A DNA stretch of 64,000 nucleotides from Draconibacterium aestuarii (GTDB taxonomy: Bacteria > Bacteroidota > Bacteroidia > Bacteroidales > Prolixibacteraceae): contig JAPOHD010000027.1 in the NCBI GenBank assembly GCA_026671195.1, positions 620,001-684,000 of the forward strand, in the 5' to 3' direction. A model generated the notes under the pieces. That model searched no databases and had not been told where the DNA came from. It was given only the letters and a program-made list of their open reading frames with translations. The position numbers and the translations under genes were made by a program. Below are positions 29,099-38,110 of the stretch, one piece after another. Within the stretch, counting starts at the first letter, position 1. Every line of letters starts with the position of its first letter.

Positions 29099-29977
29099 AT
29101 GGTTAAAGAAATGTTGTCGAAAAATACCCGTTTGACACGCATGCTGAAGGAGTATTTTATTATCACATTTGGCTTACTCATGTTTACTGCCGGATGGGTA
29201 CTGTTTTTAATTCCTGCAGAAATTACCGGTGGCGGAATTAGTGGTGTGGCAGCAGTAGTATATTTTGCCACAAAAATTCCGGTGAGTTTAACATTCCTGG
29301 CCATTAATGCGGTTTTGGTATTGGTGGCCATTAAAATACTGGGAGCTAATTTTGGTGTAAAAACCATTTATAGTATTGCTGTGCTAACAAGTTTTTTTGC
29401 CTTGTTTCAGAATGTATTAAAAGAACCACTGGTAAACGATACTTTTCTTTCTGCAATCCTGGGCGGTATGGCTGGTGGATCAGGATTGGGAATTGTTTTT
29501 TCGAGGGGAGGGAGTACCGGAGGTACCGATATTTTTGCGATGATAGTGAACAAGTACCGGAATATTAGTCCCGGCCGAATCATTTTGCTTTGCGATGTGG
29601 TAATTATTGCTTCATCCTATTTTGTGTTTCAATCTCCCGAAAAATTGGTTTACGGTTACGTTTCCATGTGGGTGGTTTCGTATACTTTAGACTCCTTTCT
29701 GAGCGGTGCCAACCGTTCGGCACAAATGTTTATCGTTTCAAAACATTACGAAGAAATTGCTGACTATATAAATAATCAGGCCATTCGGGGAGTGACATTA
29801 CTCGATGGATCGGGGTGGTACACAAAAGAACAGACGAAAATTATTATGTCGGTAGTACGTAAAAAAGAAACCAGTGCGATTTTCCGAAAAATCAAGGAAA
29901 TTGATCCGAATGCTTTTATCTCGATGGGCAGTGTTATGGGCGTTTACGGGCAGGGTTTTGAAAAACTGAAGTTGTAA
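29099..29977 (+). CDS. YitT family membrane protein (DUF161/DUF2179)
   Basis: 292 residues. The first 200 carry five or six hydrophobic helices with the family signatures EITGGGISGVAAVVYF and SRGGSTGGTDIFAMIVNKY. The C-terminal 80 residues form the cytoplasmic DUF2179 domain (RGVTLLDGSGWYTKEQTK, then an IFRKIKEIDPNAFIS segment). Function is not established for the family; transport or regulation at the inner membrane has been suggested. ATG at 29099 is used; an alternative lies four codons downstream. Confidence 0.9.
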   Translation: MVKEMLSKNTRLTRMLKEYFIITFGLLMFTAGWVLFLIPAEITGGGISGVAAVVYFATKIPVSLTFLAINAVLVLVAIKILGANFGVKTIYSIAVLTSFFALFQNVLKEPLVNDTFLSAILGGMAGGSGLGIVFSRGGSTGGTDIFAMIVNKYRNISPGRIILLCDVVIIASSYFVFQSPEKLVYGYVSMWVVSYTLDSFLSGANRSAQMFIVSKHYEEIADYINNQAIRGVTLLDGSGWYTKEQTKIIMSVVRKKETSAIFRKIKEIDPNAFISMGSVMGVYGQGFEKLKL

Positions 29978-30170
29978 TCCGAATCCTTTAAAGCATCTTG
30001 CCCAGCTTCCTTCCGTGCACGCAAATTAGAATCGCGTATTCCGATGTGCTGCGCCCTGGTTGGGATGGCCGGAAACAGATGTGTTTAATTATCATTTGCT
30101 CAACCGATTATATTTTAGCAAAAATTAGAGGCGACTTAACATACTAAATTCATTATGTTTTTAGTTTTCT

Positions 30171-30178
30171 TATTTTTG
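30171..30178 (+). promoter_or_regulatory. -7 element of the M23 lipoprotein gene
   Basis: TATTTTTG matches TAnnTTTG. A transcript from it would start near 30185, which rules out the in-frame ATG at 30155 and favours the start at 30203. Confidence 0.5.
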
Positions 30179-30202
30179 CCACTTATGAAAATGTATTTGT
30201 CG

Positions 30203-31480
30203 ATGAGGAATGTGAGATTGATTGTTGTGGGGATGGGACTGGTTGTTGCAATGAGCCAGTTTTTTTCATGTGTGCCTAAAAAAACGGAAGCGAAAACGGA
30301 AGCTGAAATGCAGGACACCATAATCTGCGAAATTGAAGAACCAATTTTAATGTACGGACTGCCTGTTGATTCGTTCAATATCGAAACAGGCAAAGTAAAA
30401 AACAATCAATACCTCAGCCAGATATTAAACTCGGTTGGAGTAGGAATGGGTACCATCGATCAAATTGCCCGAAAATCAAAATCGGTTTTCGATGTACGAA
30501 AAATCAGGAGTGGTGAAAAGTATTCCATTTTTTCCACACCCGACTCAACAAATCAGGCCAGATATTTTGTTTATGAAAACTCGCCCGTGGAGTACACGGT
30601 TTTCGAATTGTTTGATACCCTTGGAATTTACCAGGGGGCAAAAGAAATTGAAACACGACGAAGAACCGCGCAGGGAGTAGTCGAAAGTTCGCTATGGAAT
30701 GCAATGGTCAATAATGGACAAGACCCGATGCTGGCTTTGGAATTATCGAAGATATATGCCTGGACCATCGATTTCTTCGGCATTCAAAGTGGCGATCGTT
30801 ACCGGGTTATTTACGATGAAAATTACGTGGATTCGGTTTCAGTAGGGCTTGGCGAAATTTATGCTGTAGAATTTGATCATTATGGAGAGCCCAACTACGC
30901 ATTTCGTTTTGAACAAGACAGTATCTGGGATTATTTCGACGACAAAGGTAACAGCCTCCGAAAAACATTTTTAAAAGCTCCTCTCGAATTTTACCGTATT
31001 AGTTCACGCTTTTCAAACGGGCGGATGCATCCGGTTTTACGCATTCGTCGTCCGCATCACGGTGTGGATTATGCTGCACCAAAAGGAACACCGGTAATGA
31101 GCATTGGCGACGGGACAGTTGTTGCCAAAGGCTATCAGAAAGGCGGAGGTGGGAACTACCTTAAAATTAAGCATAATTCAGCCTACACCACAACTTATAT
31201 GCACCTGTCGAGGTTTGCAAAAGGAATTCACGTTGGGAAAAGAGTGGGACAAGGTGATGAAATTGCTTATGTCGGTTCAACCGGATTATCTACCGGGCCA
31301 CATCTCGATTTCAGGGTGCACATGTACGGCAAACCCATTGATCCGTTGAAAATGAAAGCTGATCCGGTGGCTCCGGTACAAGATCAGAATATGGAGCGTT
31401 ATACCCTGGTGAAAGATTCGCTGATGAATGAGTTGCAGATGATTCAATGGGAAGAACAGATTCTGGCCGATTCGGAGTAA
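30203..31480 (+). CDS. M23 (LytM) peptidase-family lipoprotein
   Basis: 425 residues from the ATG at 30203, chosen because the promoter element lies between it and the more upstream ATGs. A lipoprotein signal ends SQFFSC. A middle region (about 60-250) resembles the OapA/LysM-associated segment of cell-wall endopeptidases. The C-terminal M23 domain has zinc ligands in GRMHPVLRIRRPHHGVDYAA (HxxxD) and HLDFRVH (HxH), both intact, so it is probably an active peptidoglycan endopeptidase at the outer membrane's inner face. Confidence 0.88.
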   Translation: MRNVRLIVVGMGLVVAMSQFFSCVPKKTEAKTEAEMQDTIICEIEEPILMYGLPVDSFNIETGKVKNNQYLSQILNSVGVGMGTIDQIARKSKSVFDVRKIRSGEKYSIFSTPDSTNQARYFVYENSPVEYTVFELFDTLGIYQGAKEIETRRRTAQGVVESSLWNAMVNNGQDPMLALELSKIYAWTIDFFGIQSGDRYRVIYDENYVDSVSVGLGEIYAVEFDHYGEPNYAFRFEQDSIWDYFDDKGNSLRKTFLKAPLEFYRISSRFSNGRMHPVLRIRRPHHGVDYAAPKGTPVMSIGDGTVVAKGYQKGGGGNYLKIKHNSAYTTTYMHLSRFAKGIHVGKRVGQGDEIAYVGSTGLSTGPHLDFRVHMYGKPIDPLKMKADPVAPVQDQNMERYTLVKDSLMNELQMIQWEEQILADSE

Positions 31481-31535
31481 TGTATTTTTATTTTCCTGTG
31501 TGATACAGCGCACATTCACAGTCTGCTAAAATAAG

Positions 31536-31543
31536 TAGGTTTG
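31536..31543 (+). promoter_or_regulatory. -7 element before the small Cys-tailed membrane protein
   Basis: TAGGTTTG matches TAnnTTTG, 24 bp before the ATG at 31568; it supports that start over the ATG at 31541. Confidence 0.45.
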
Positions 31544-31567
31544 CGGCTGCACATTTCGATAATTACA

Positions 31568-31816
31568 ATGGAGTTCAAAAAATTAGAAATTGAAGAGGAG
31601 GGAAGCTGGATTCAGAAAAAATTGCGCAATCCGCATACTAAAAAAACAGCTATTTATATGTTGATTGGAGCCGTTGCAGGTTTTGGTTTTTTCTATTTTA
31701 CCGATGGAATGTCGATGGATAAAATACCCGCTGGCGATGTATTTCAGAGCTTGTTTATTGGTGCATTTTTTGGCTATTTTATTACAAATAGTCCGTGCGC
31801 CAGGGGAAAGTGTTAA
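31568..31816 (+). CDS. Small two-helix membrane protein with Cys-containing tail
   Basis: 82 residues from the ATG at 31568. A charged N-terminal helix precedes two membrane segments (about 31-48 and 60-76), and the protein ends NSPCARGKC, two Cys near the C-terminus. The layout recalls small Bacteroidota membrane proteins of the DUF6132 type; that assignment is from memory and weak. It is preceded by its own -7 element. Function unknown. Confidence 0.6.
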   Translation: MEFKKLEIEEEGSWIQKKLRNPHTKKTAIYMLIGAVAGFGFFYFTDGMSMDKIPAGDVFQSLFIGAFFGYFITNSPCARGKC

Positions 31817-31932
31817 TAAAGCGTATCATCGAAAGAAATAGTGTTAATCTTCTATTGGTCTCAGTTTATAAAGCAAAAAATGTCTATTTTCAGGAAAAAT
31901 TACAGGCAATATACACCTTTATAATAAACCTA

Positions 31933-33798
31933 ATGACTAAGCTAAAAACCTTAAGATTATTTCTTGTATTATTAATTTTTCATTCAGTATTTTTTTCCCA
32001 GGCACAAAACTGGCCTTCGTGGCGAGGTCCACTTGGAGATGGGACCAGCGTTGAAACGAATTTGCCAACCCAATGGGATTCAGTTACTAACGTGGTTTGG
32101 AAAAGTCCGGTTCCCGGAAGCGGACATTCGTCGCCAATTGTATGGGAAGACAAACTTTTTACATTAACAGCATTCCCCGAAACGCAGGAAAGAGCCTTGC
32201 TCTGCTACAACAGCAAAAATGGTGATTTACTCTGGCAAAAAACAGTGATAAAAGCTGAGCTTGAAGGAAAACATGGTGATAACAGTTATGCCTCAGGTAC
32301 ACCTGCAACTGATGGTAAATTGATTTATGTCTCGGTTTTAGATGGGGATGAGGTGGTTGTTGCAGCATACAATTTTTCGGGGGAGCAGGTGTGGATGCAA
32401 CGTCCGGGCAAATTCTCGAGCCCGCATGGTTTTAGCTGTTCTCCTGCACTTTTCGAAGGCAAAGTAATTATTAATGGAAGCAGTAAAGGCGATTCTTTTC
32501 TGGCTGCATTAAATAAAAGCACCGGAGAAATTTTATGGACTGTTTCGCAAGAAAAACCGGCGCATAGTTTTAGTACGCCAATTTTTAGGGAAATGGCCGG
32601 TAAAACACAAATGATTATTGGAGGAAACAAAGAGATTTCATCTTATAATCCTAAGAATGGCGAGAAATATTGGTTCATTGATGGACCATCCGAAGACTTT
32701 TGTTCCAGTCCGGTTTACAACGAAAAAAATGGTTTGGTGATAATGAGCAGTGCCTGGCCACAGCGTGTTATCATGGCAATAAAACCCGATGGTTTGGGCA
32801 ATGTGACCGAAAGTCATGTGCTGTGGCAAACAAAGGAAGGTGCTTTTTATGTTCCTTCGCCTGTTGCCACCGACGATTACCTGTTTACAACCATGACAAA
32901 CGGGAGAGTACATTGTATTGAAATAACTACAGGAAATACACTTTGGATTGAAGAAATGGGCAAACAATATTCCTCGCCTGTTATAGCCGACGGACTGGTT
33001 TATATGCCCAATGATGAAGGGGTAGTTACAGTCTTTAAGCCGGGGCCAACTTTCGAACTTGTGGCAAAAAATCCGATAGGTGAGGTGATGAATGCTTCTC
33101 CGGCTATTAGCAACGGGAAAATATATTTACGAGGAGACAAACACCTTTTCTGTATTGGAGAAAATAGCTCAGGAACCAGAAACAAGGGTAAAATAGTGCC
33201 ATTTTCGGAGCTGCATTTTGCTGATGTGGGAGTTGCTACGAAAGAAGGGAAAGTAACAAACAATACTTCTGAGATTAATATTGTCGCAGGCGGTGCCGAC
33301 ATTTGGGGCACAAAAGATGAATTTGGATTTGCTTATAAAAAGCTAAAAGGAGACTTTGATGTGAGTGTTCAAATAAAGGGTTTAACAAAAGCACATCAAT
33401 ATACAAAAGCTGGAATTATGGCACGTGCTGATTTAAGCGACAACAGTCCGCACGTATATTTTCAGGTGTTTCCGGATAATACCCCACGAAATAAAAACAA
33501 TGGTGGTTGCGAATTTCAATACCGTTTGGAAAAAGGCGGACAAATGAAAGCCATTTATCCAAGTGTGGAAACGGCGGGTAATCAATTCGATGTGAATTTC
33601 CCCAATACCTGGATCCGGTTAAAAAGAGAAGGAGCTAATTTTGAATCGTATATAAGTGCTGACAATAAAACATGGAATTTATATTCATCATATAAACAAG
33701 AATTACCGGACGAATTATGGGTTGGTTTAGCCGTTACATCTCATAACTCAGATAAACTTACAACAGCAGAATTCGCAAATTTTCAATTGGTAGAATAA
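31933..33798 (+). CDS. Exported PQQ-like beta-propeller protein with C-terminal beta-sandwich
   Basis: 621 residues from the ATG at 31933, which opens a signal peptide ending SQAQ; frames further upstream would bury it. The N-terminal 400 residues are an eight-bladed PQQ-like propeller starting with NWPSWRGPLGDG, with repeated blades (YNSKNGDLLWQ, LNKSTGEILWT, EITTGNTLWI). The final 210 residues resemble a DUF1349/laminin-G-like sandwich (GFAYKKLKGDFDVSVQI, AGIMARADLSDNSPHVY). No dehydrogenase active site is evident. It lies just upstream of the fucosidase/sulfatase genes and may act in the same glycan-related context. Confidence 0.85.
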   Translation: MTKLKTLRLFLVLLIFHSVFFSQAQNWPSWRGPLGDGTSVETNLPTQWDSVTNVVWKSPVPGSGHSSPIVWEDKLFTLTAFPETQERALLCYNSKNGDLLWQKTVIKAELEGKHGDNSYASGTPATDGKLIYVSVLDGDEVVVAAYNFSGEQVWMQRPGKFSSPHGFSCSPALFEGKVIINGSSKGDSFLAALNKSTGEILWTVSQEKPAHSFSTPIFREMAGKTQMIIGGNKEISSYNPKNGEKYWFIDGPSEDFCSSPVYNEKNGLVIMSSAWPQRVIMAIKPDGLGNVTESHVLWQTKEGAFYVPSPVATDDYLFTTMTNGRVHCIEITTGNTLWIEEMGKQYSSPVIADGLVYMPNDEGVVTVFKPGPTFELVAKNPIGEVMNASPAISNGKIYLRGDKHLFCIGENSSGTRNKGKIVPFSELHFADVGVATKEGKVTNNTSEINIVAGGADIWGTKDEFGFAYKKLKGDFDVSVQIKGLTKAHQYTKAGIMARADLSDNSPHVYFQVFPDNTPRNKNNGGCEFQYRLEKGGQMKAIYPSVETAGNQFDVNFPNTWIRLKREGANFESYISADNKTWNLYSSYKQELPDELWVGLAVTSHNSDKLTTAEFANFQLVE

Positions 33799-34159
33799 CC
33801 TTTCTCAATACATTTTCAGATCGATCTAAGTGATAGTCGATAAAAGTTAGAAATGAATTTATTTAATCATGAGTAGGATTCCCCCTAATCGTGTTTTGCA
33901 TCGAAAAAGTTGAAAATTTCATTGAGACATTTCTTCAGCTCACCGGGAGGATTTATATTCGATGAAATGAACACAGACTTTCTGACTTTTAAATTTCAAA
34001 ATTACAACAGTGTTTCTTATTTTGTAATTTTCAGATGTTTCGAACTCTGTTGCAGACAATTTTGTGGCAGTAGTCGATTGTTTTATGAGACTGTATTGAA
34101 TTTGTAATTTTTATCCTGATATTTATACAAGTTAATTAGCAGTACATAAAAATCAGGCC
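33799..34159. other. 361-bp spacer without a recognisable gene
   Basis: AT-rich, with stops in all frames. A loose inverted repeat (AAAATTAC near 34001 and GTAATTTT near 34024) is the only structure I notice. No consensus -7 element precedes the fucosidase. Confidence 0.5.
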
Positions 34160-35917
34160 ATGAACAGATTACTACTTATTTTTGGAATAGCAATTCTGCT
34201 GTTTTCGTGTTCTCCAAAACAAGATAAACCCGAAGTAAAAGACGAAGCCACACTTCAACACGACCAGAAAATGGAATGGTGGCGTGAAGCCCGGTTTGGG
34301 ATGTTTATCCACTGGGGATTGTATGCCGAACCAGCGGGAGAGTGGAAAGGAGAACGTATTCCCGGAATCAGCGAGTGGATTATGGCACGTGCCGGAATTC
34401 CTGTAAAAGAGTATGAAAAACTGGCCGAAAATTTTAATCCGGAGAAATACGATGCCGAGGCCTGGGTGAAACTCGCCAAGTTTGCCGGCATGAAATACAT
34501 TGTAATTACATCGAAACACCACGACGGATTTGCGATGTTTCATTCAAAAGCCAGCAAGTACAATATTGTGGATGCTACGCCTTTTGATCGTGATCCATTG
34601 AAAGAACTGGCCGACGAATGTAAAAAGCAGGGAATACGACTGGGATTTTATTATTCGCAGGCACAGGACTGGCACGAACCCGGTGGTACGTATTTTAACA
34701 TTGAAGAGGGGAAGCCGCATTGGGATAAGGACATGGTGCGCGAACCATTGATGAATTACATCAACGGGAAAGCTGTTCCGCAGGTAAAAGAGATTTTGGA
34801 GAATTATGGAGGGCTTGATATTTTATGGTGGGATACGCCGCGAGGTATGACCGAAGAAGCAGCACTGGCACTTCAGGATGTGGCCGATAATTACCCCGAC
34901 CTGATCACCAACAACCGTTTGTACCGGCCCTGGCCCGGCGATTTTAGCACACCCGAGCAACATGTTCCGCCAACCGGCCTCGATTACGACTGGGAAGTGT
35001 GTATGACCATGAACACCAGCTGGGGATATCAATGGTACGATGAGAACTGGAAATCGGCCGAAGATTTAATTAAGATGTTGGTGGATATTGCCAGTAAAGG
35101 AGGTAACCTTTTGTTGAATGTTGGTCCAACTGCCGGGGGAGAATTTCCGAAACCGAGTATTGAGCGACTCAAACAGATGGGAGTTTGGATGCAGAAAAAC
35201 GGTGAGTCGATTTACGGAACTTCGGCCAGCCCGTTTTTTAAACTGCCATGGGGGCGTTGCACAACAAAAGAAGTGAAAGGGAATACCAATCTTTATTTAC
35301 ATGTTTTCGACTGGCCCAAAGATGGCCTGCTGACAGTGCCCGGTTTAAAGGCCCGGATAAACGATATTTATTTGTTGTCGAATCCAAAACAACATTTTGC
35401 CTGGAAGTTTGAAGGCGACGATTTACACATTCACGCACCCTCGGTGATTTTTGATGAAATAAACACCGTAGTAGTGGTAAAAACCAAAGGCAAAGTGGAA
35501 GTAACCAGCAATAAACCTACGCTAAAAGAAGGAAGCATTTTATTGCCCGCTGATTTTGCCGATATCCATAATCCGGGGTATGGCGAACATGCTGTACTAA
35601 AAGGAAGCGGAACAGAATCGATGATTCAGAACTGGGTGGATGGACGTGCCCGGCTGGAATGGATGTTTGATAATGCCGAAGCCGGAACATACAGCGTGGA
35701 AGCCTTGGTTAGGGTAACCAATACTGCAAGCCTGAGCGTAAAATGCAGCGATCAGGAATTTGAAAAAACGTTTGAGCCAAGCGGCGACAGGTTCGAAATA
35801 GTTACACTGGGAAAACTTGAATTAACCGAAACCGGCGATCAGATTATTTCATTAACGCCCAATCGGAAAAACTGGAATGAGGTAGAGTTGATGTACCTCG
35901 AACTAATTAGAAAATAG
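34160..35917 (+). CDS. GH29 alpha-L-fucosidase, lipoprotein
   Basis: Hydrolyses terminal alpha-L-fucose. 585 residues. The lipobox LLFSC places it on the membrane, probably the outer membrane. The (beta/alpha)8 domain shows FGMFIHWGLYAEPAGEW (47-62), SKHHDGFAMFHS with the substrate-contacting HH at 120-121, and the predicted nucleophile Asp225 in ILWWDTPRG. The acid/base residue is not obvious, as usual for this family. The C-terminal half has two beta-sandwich domains. It converges with a sulfatase gene, which suits degradation of fucose-rich sulfated glycans. Confidence 0.93.
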   Translation: MNRLLLIFGIAILLFSCSPKQDKPEVKDEATLQHDQKMEWWREARFGMFIHWGLYAEPAGEWKGERIPGISEWIMARAGIPVKEYEKLAENFNPEKYDAEAWVKLAKFAGMKYIVITSKHHDGFAMFHSKASKYNIVDATPFDRDPLKELADECKKQGIRLGFYYSQAQDWHEPGGTYFNIEEGKPHWDKDMVREPLMNYINGKAVPQVKEILENYGGLDILWWDTPRGMTEEAALALQDVADNYPDLITNNRLYRPWPGDFSTPEQHVPPTGLDYDWEVCMTMNTSWGYQWYDENWKSAEDLIKMLVDIASKGGNLLLNVGPTAGGEFPKPSIERLKQMGVWMQKNGESIYGTSASPFFKLPWGRCTTKEVKGNTNLYLHVFDWPKDGLLTVPGLKARINDIYLLSNPKQHFAWKFEGDDLHIHAPSVIFDEINTVVVVKTKGKVEVTSNKPTLKEGSILLPADFADIHNPGYGEHAVLKGSGTESMIQNWVDGRARLEWMFDNAEAGTYSVEALVRVTNTASLSVKCSDQEFEKTFEPSGDRFEIVTLGKLELTETGDQIISLTPNRKNWNEVELMYLELIRK

Positions 35918-35985
35918 ATTAAAGGGAAGCGCGGCTGGTTGCTAAATCCTCGGACTTTCCGAAACCAGGAAATGTATCCGGATTA

Positions 35986-36009
35986 GATTTTCGGGAGTTC
36001 CCGAAAATC
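35986..36009 (+). terminator. Probable terminator of the fucosidase gene
   Basis: GATTTTCGGGA and TCCCGAAAATC are a perfect 11-bp inverted repeat with a GT centre, followed by TTTATCC and extended by outer GGAT/ATCC pairs. The T run is short. Confidence 0.55.
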
Positions 36010-36060
36010 TTTATCCTGAATTCGGTCTTGCTTTAAATAAAAACAGGCAAAGACAAACAG

Positions 36061-36543
36061 GGTTTCCGCGTATGCGGAATAGCCGAAACGATTTAAAAAC
36101 AACACATCCGCACGTGCGGAAAATCAGAACCAGATCCAAAACATAACTTCCGCATGTTGGGAACATCTGAACTGAAAATGAAACAAACTTTCCCCATGTG
36201 CGGAAAATCAGAAATGAAACTCAGGCAAACTTTCCCAACCTGCGGAAAAGCAGAATTGAAACTCAAACAAACTTTCCGTTATTCCGGAAGTTCAAAACTG
36301 AAATGAAAACAGACTTTCATCGATGTATGAAACAATAAACGAAATTAATGACAGCATTGCATCTGAAGATGAAATCCTGTCTCAGTTTCCGGGCAGACTT
36401 TCTTTAGACGATGAAAGCCGGGAATAAATTAAAAGCAGACTTTCATTGCTTGATGGAAATTAAAACTAAAATGCAAACAGACTTTCATTCGTTGATGAAA
36501 ATGAGACAACAATAGCTGACAACCTTTCATCAAACGATGCTTT
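36061..36543. repeat. 21/42-bp periodic palindromic repeat array 2
   Basis: Eleven and a half units of exactly 42 bp start at 36061, 36103, 36145 and onward to 36523. In each, a 21-bp hairpin half (TTTCCGCgtatGCGGAA, TTTCATcgatgtATGAAA, TTTCATtcgttgATGAAA) alternates with a 21-bp A-rich spacer half (consensus near GAAATGAAACTCAAACAA). The stem sequence shifts from TTTCCGC to TTTCAT along the array while the hairpin is largely kept. Both strands contain stops, so it is not a continuous coding region. It fills the space between the convergent fucosidase and sulfatase genes; weaker in-phase units extend back to about 35950. Confidence 0.9.
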
Positions 36544-36586
36544 TGCATTTTGCTGCTTTAAGTCCCGGTCTCAGGTATAATTGGTA

Positions 36587-38005
36587 TTAATCCCTTGGAT
36601 CGTAATCCGGATTGGGAATGGGAAACCGGGCATTCGTGTCGGCCAGTTTGTTATCCAGAATGGCCTTTAATTCGGCTACTTTCTCCGGGTTTTGTTCTGC
36701 AATATCGGTTTGTTCGCCCGGATCGGTGGCCAGGTTATACAATTCGGTCCGGTTGTCTTCGTAAAATACAATCAACTTCCAGTCTCCTTTTCGTAAAGCC
36801 GATCCCGGAGTCCAGGCGCTGCCATGGTAATGCGGGTAATGCCAGAAAAGTTCGTCGCGTTGTAACGATCCACTTGAGGTTAAAACCGGTAACAGGTTTT
36901 CGCCGTCATTATTTTGGTGCTCAATCCCGGCAAGGTTCAGAACCGTAGTAAAATAATCCATGCTGATGGCCGGCTGGTCTACCGTTTTCCCCGGTTCTGT
37001 AATATCGGGTCCCGAAATAATAAGCGGAGCACGAATGCCGCCTTCGTAACACCAACCCTTTCCAGCGCGCAGCGGGCTGTTCGAGGTAGGTGCATTTTCG
37101 CGGTATAAGGTTGACAGGCCTCCGTTGTCGCTGGTAAAAATTACCCAGGTATTTTCATCCAGTCCCTGTTCTTTTAAGGCCTGTAAAACTCTTCCCACAT
37201 TTTCGTCCATGGCAGCTACCATCGATGCATAAGCCGCATTTTCCTGAATCATTTTTGTCCAGCCCATGCCTTCCTTCTGATGCGGTACCTCTGTTATCTC
37301 CAGTTGGGCACGTTTGGTTTCGTATTTCTGAATGTGTTTTTGGGCTGCCTGAATCGGGGTATGAACCGTATAAAAGGCAAGGTAAAGCAAAAACGGCTCT
37401 TTTTTATTTTGCTGAATAAACTGAATGCTTTCGTTGGTAAGACGGTCGGTCAGGTATTCGCCTTCGGGGCCGTCGGGAAGTTTGGGATTGTTGTAGGGCG
37501 AGTAATAGCCACCGGGAGGATGTCCCATATGATGGCCGCCAATATTAATGTCGAACCCCTGATCTTCAGGGAAAAATCCTGTGTCGCCCAGGTGCCACTT
37601 GCCGAAGAACCCGGTTTTGTACCCTTTTTCTTTTAGTTTTTCGGCTATTGTAATTTCATTTAATGCCAGTTCATTGGAATCAACGGTACCAAGTAACTGA
37701 CGTTTTTTAGGATCGTTGCCCGGAATCCAGTCGGTAATGTTTACCCGGTTCGGATGTTTGCCCGTCATTAACGCAGCGCGGGTGGGGCTGCAAACCGGGT
37801 TGGCAGCGTAGGCATTGGTAAAACGTACTCCGCTTTGTGCGAGCTTATCGATGTTGGGGGTGTCGTAAAAACTTTGGGGGTGGTTGCATTTTACATCCGC
37901 CCAGCCCAAATCGTCAACTAAAATAAATACAAAGTTGGGTTGTTTCTCTTTGGTACAGGCAAAAAGGAATAAACACAAAATAATTACAACGAGCGGTTTC
38001 TTCAT
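36587..38005 (-). CDS. Sulfatase (S1 family, Cys-type), lipoprotein
   Basis: Removes sulfate esters, probably from polysaccharides. 472 residues from the ATG at 38005; a CAAAGGTA complement (-7 element TACCTTTG, 38026-38033) lies upstream of it and inside the alternative 5' extension to 38062, so the shorter start is preferred. Lipobox LFAC at 14-17. The formylglycine motif is CSPTR with Cys72, followed by LMTGKHP; metal-binding residues appear in VDDLGWADV and TSDNGG. It needs an anaerobic or formylglycine-generating maturase not present in this window. Convergent with the fucosidase. Confidence 0.93.
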   Translation of the reverse strand: MKKPLVVIILCLFLFACTKEKQPNFVFILVDDLGWADVKCNHPQSFYDTPNIDKLAQSGVRFTNAYAANPVCSPTRAALMTGKHPNRVNITDWIPGNDPKKRQLLGTVDSNELALNEITIAEKLKEKGYKTGFFGKWHLGDTGFFPEDQGFDINIGGHHMGHPPGGYYSPYNNPKLPDGPEGEYLTDRLTNESIQFIQQNKKEPFLLYLAFYTVHTPIQAAQKHIQKYETKRAQLEITEVPHQKEGMGWTKMIQENAAYASMVAAMDENVGRVLQALKEQGLDENTWVIFTSDNGGLSTLYRENAPTSNSPLRAGKGWCYEGGIRAPLIISGPDITEPGKTVDQPAISMDYFTTVLNLAGIEHQNNDGENLLPVLTSSGSLQRDELFWHYPHYHGSAWTPGSALRKGDWKLIVFYEDNRTELYNLATDPGEQTDIAEQNPEKVAELKAILDNKLADTNARFPIPNPDYDPRD

Positions 38006-38110
38006 GATTTTTAAATTGGTTTTTACAAAGGTAGTTTTTCTGTTTGAAGTTTTAAGACTCAAAAATCCAATAGGTATGGTGCGTTTTGGCAGACAGTTTC
38101 CATCTGAATA

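Noticed and set aside
30155-30202. Longer start for the M23 lipoprotein
   Set aside because: The TATTTTTG -7 element at 30171-30178 lies inside the extension; a transcript from it would begin near 30185.
31795-31932. Longer start for the PQQ-like protein
   Set aside because: It would put about 46 residues ahead of a standard signal peptide and overlap the upstream gene.
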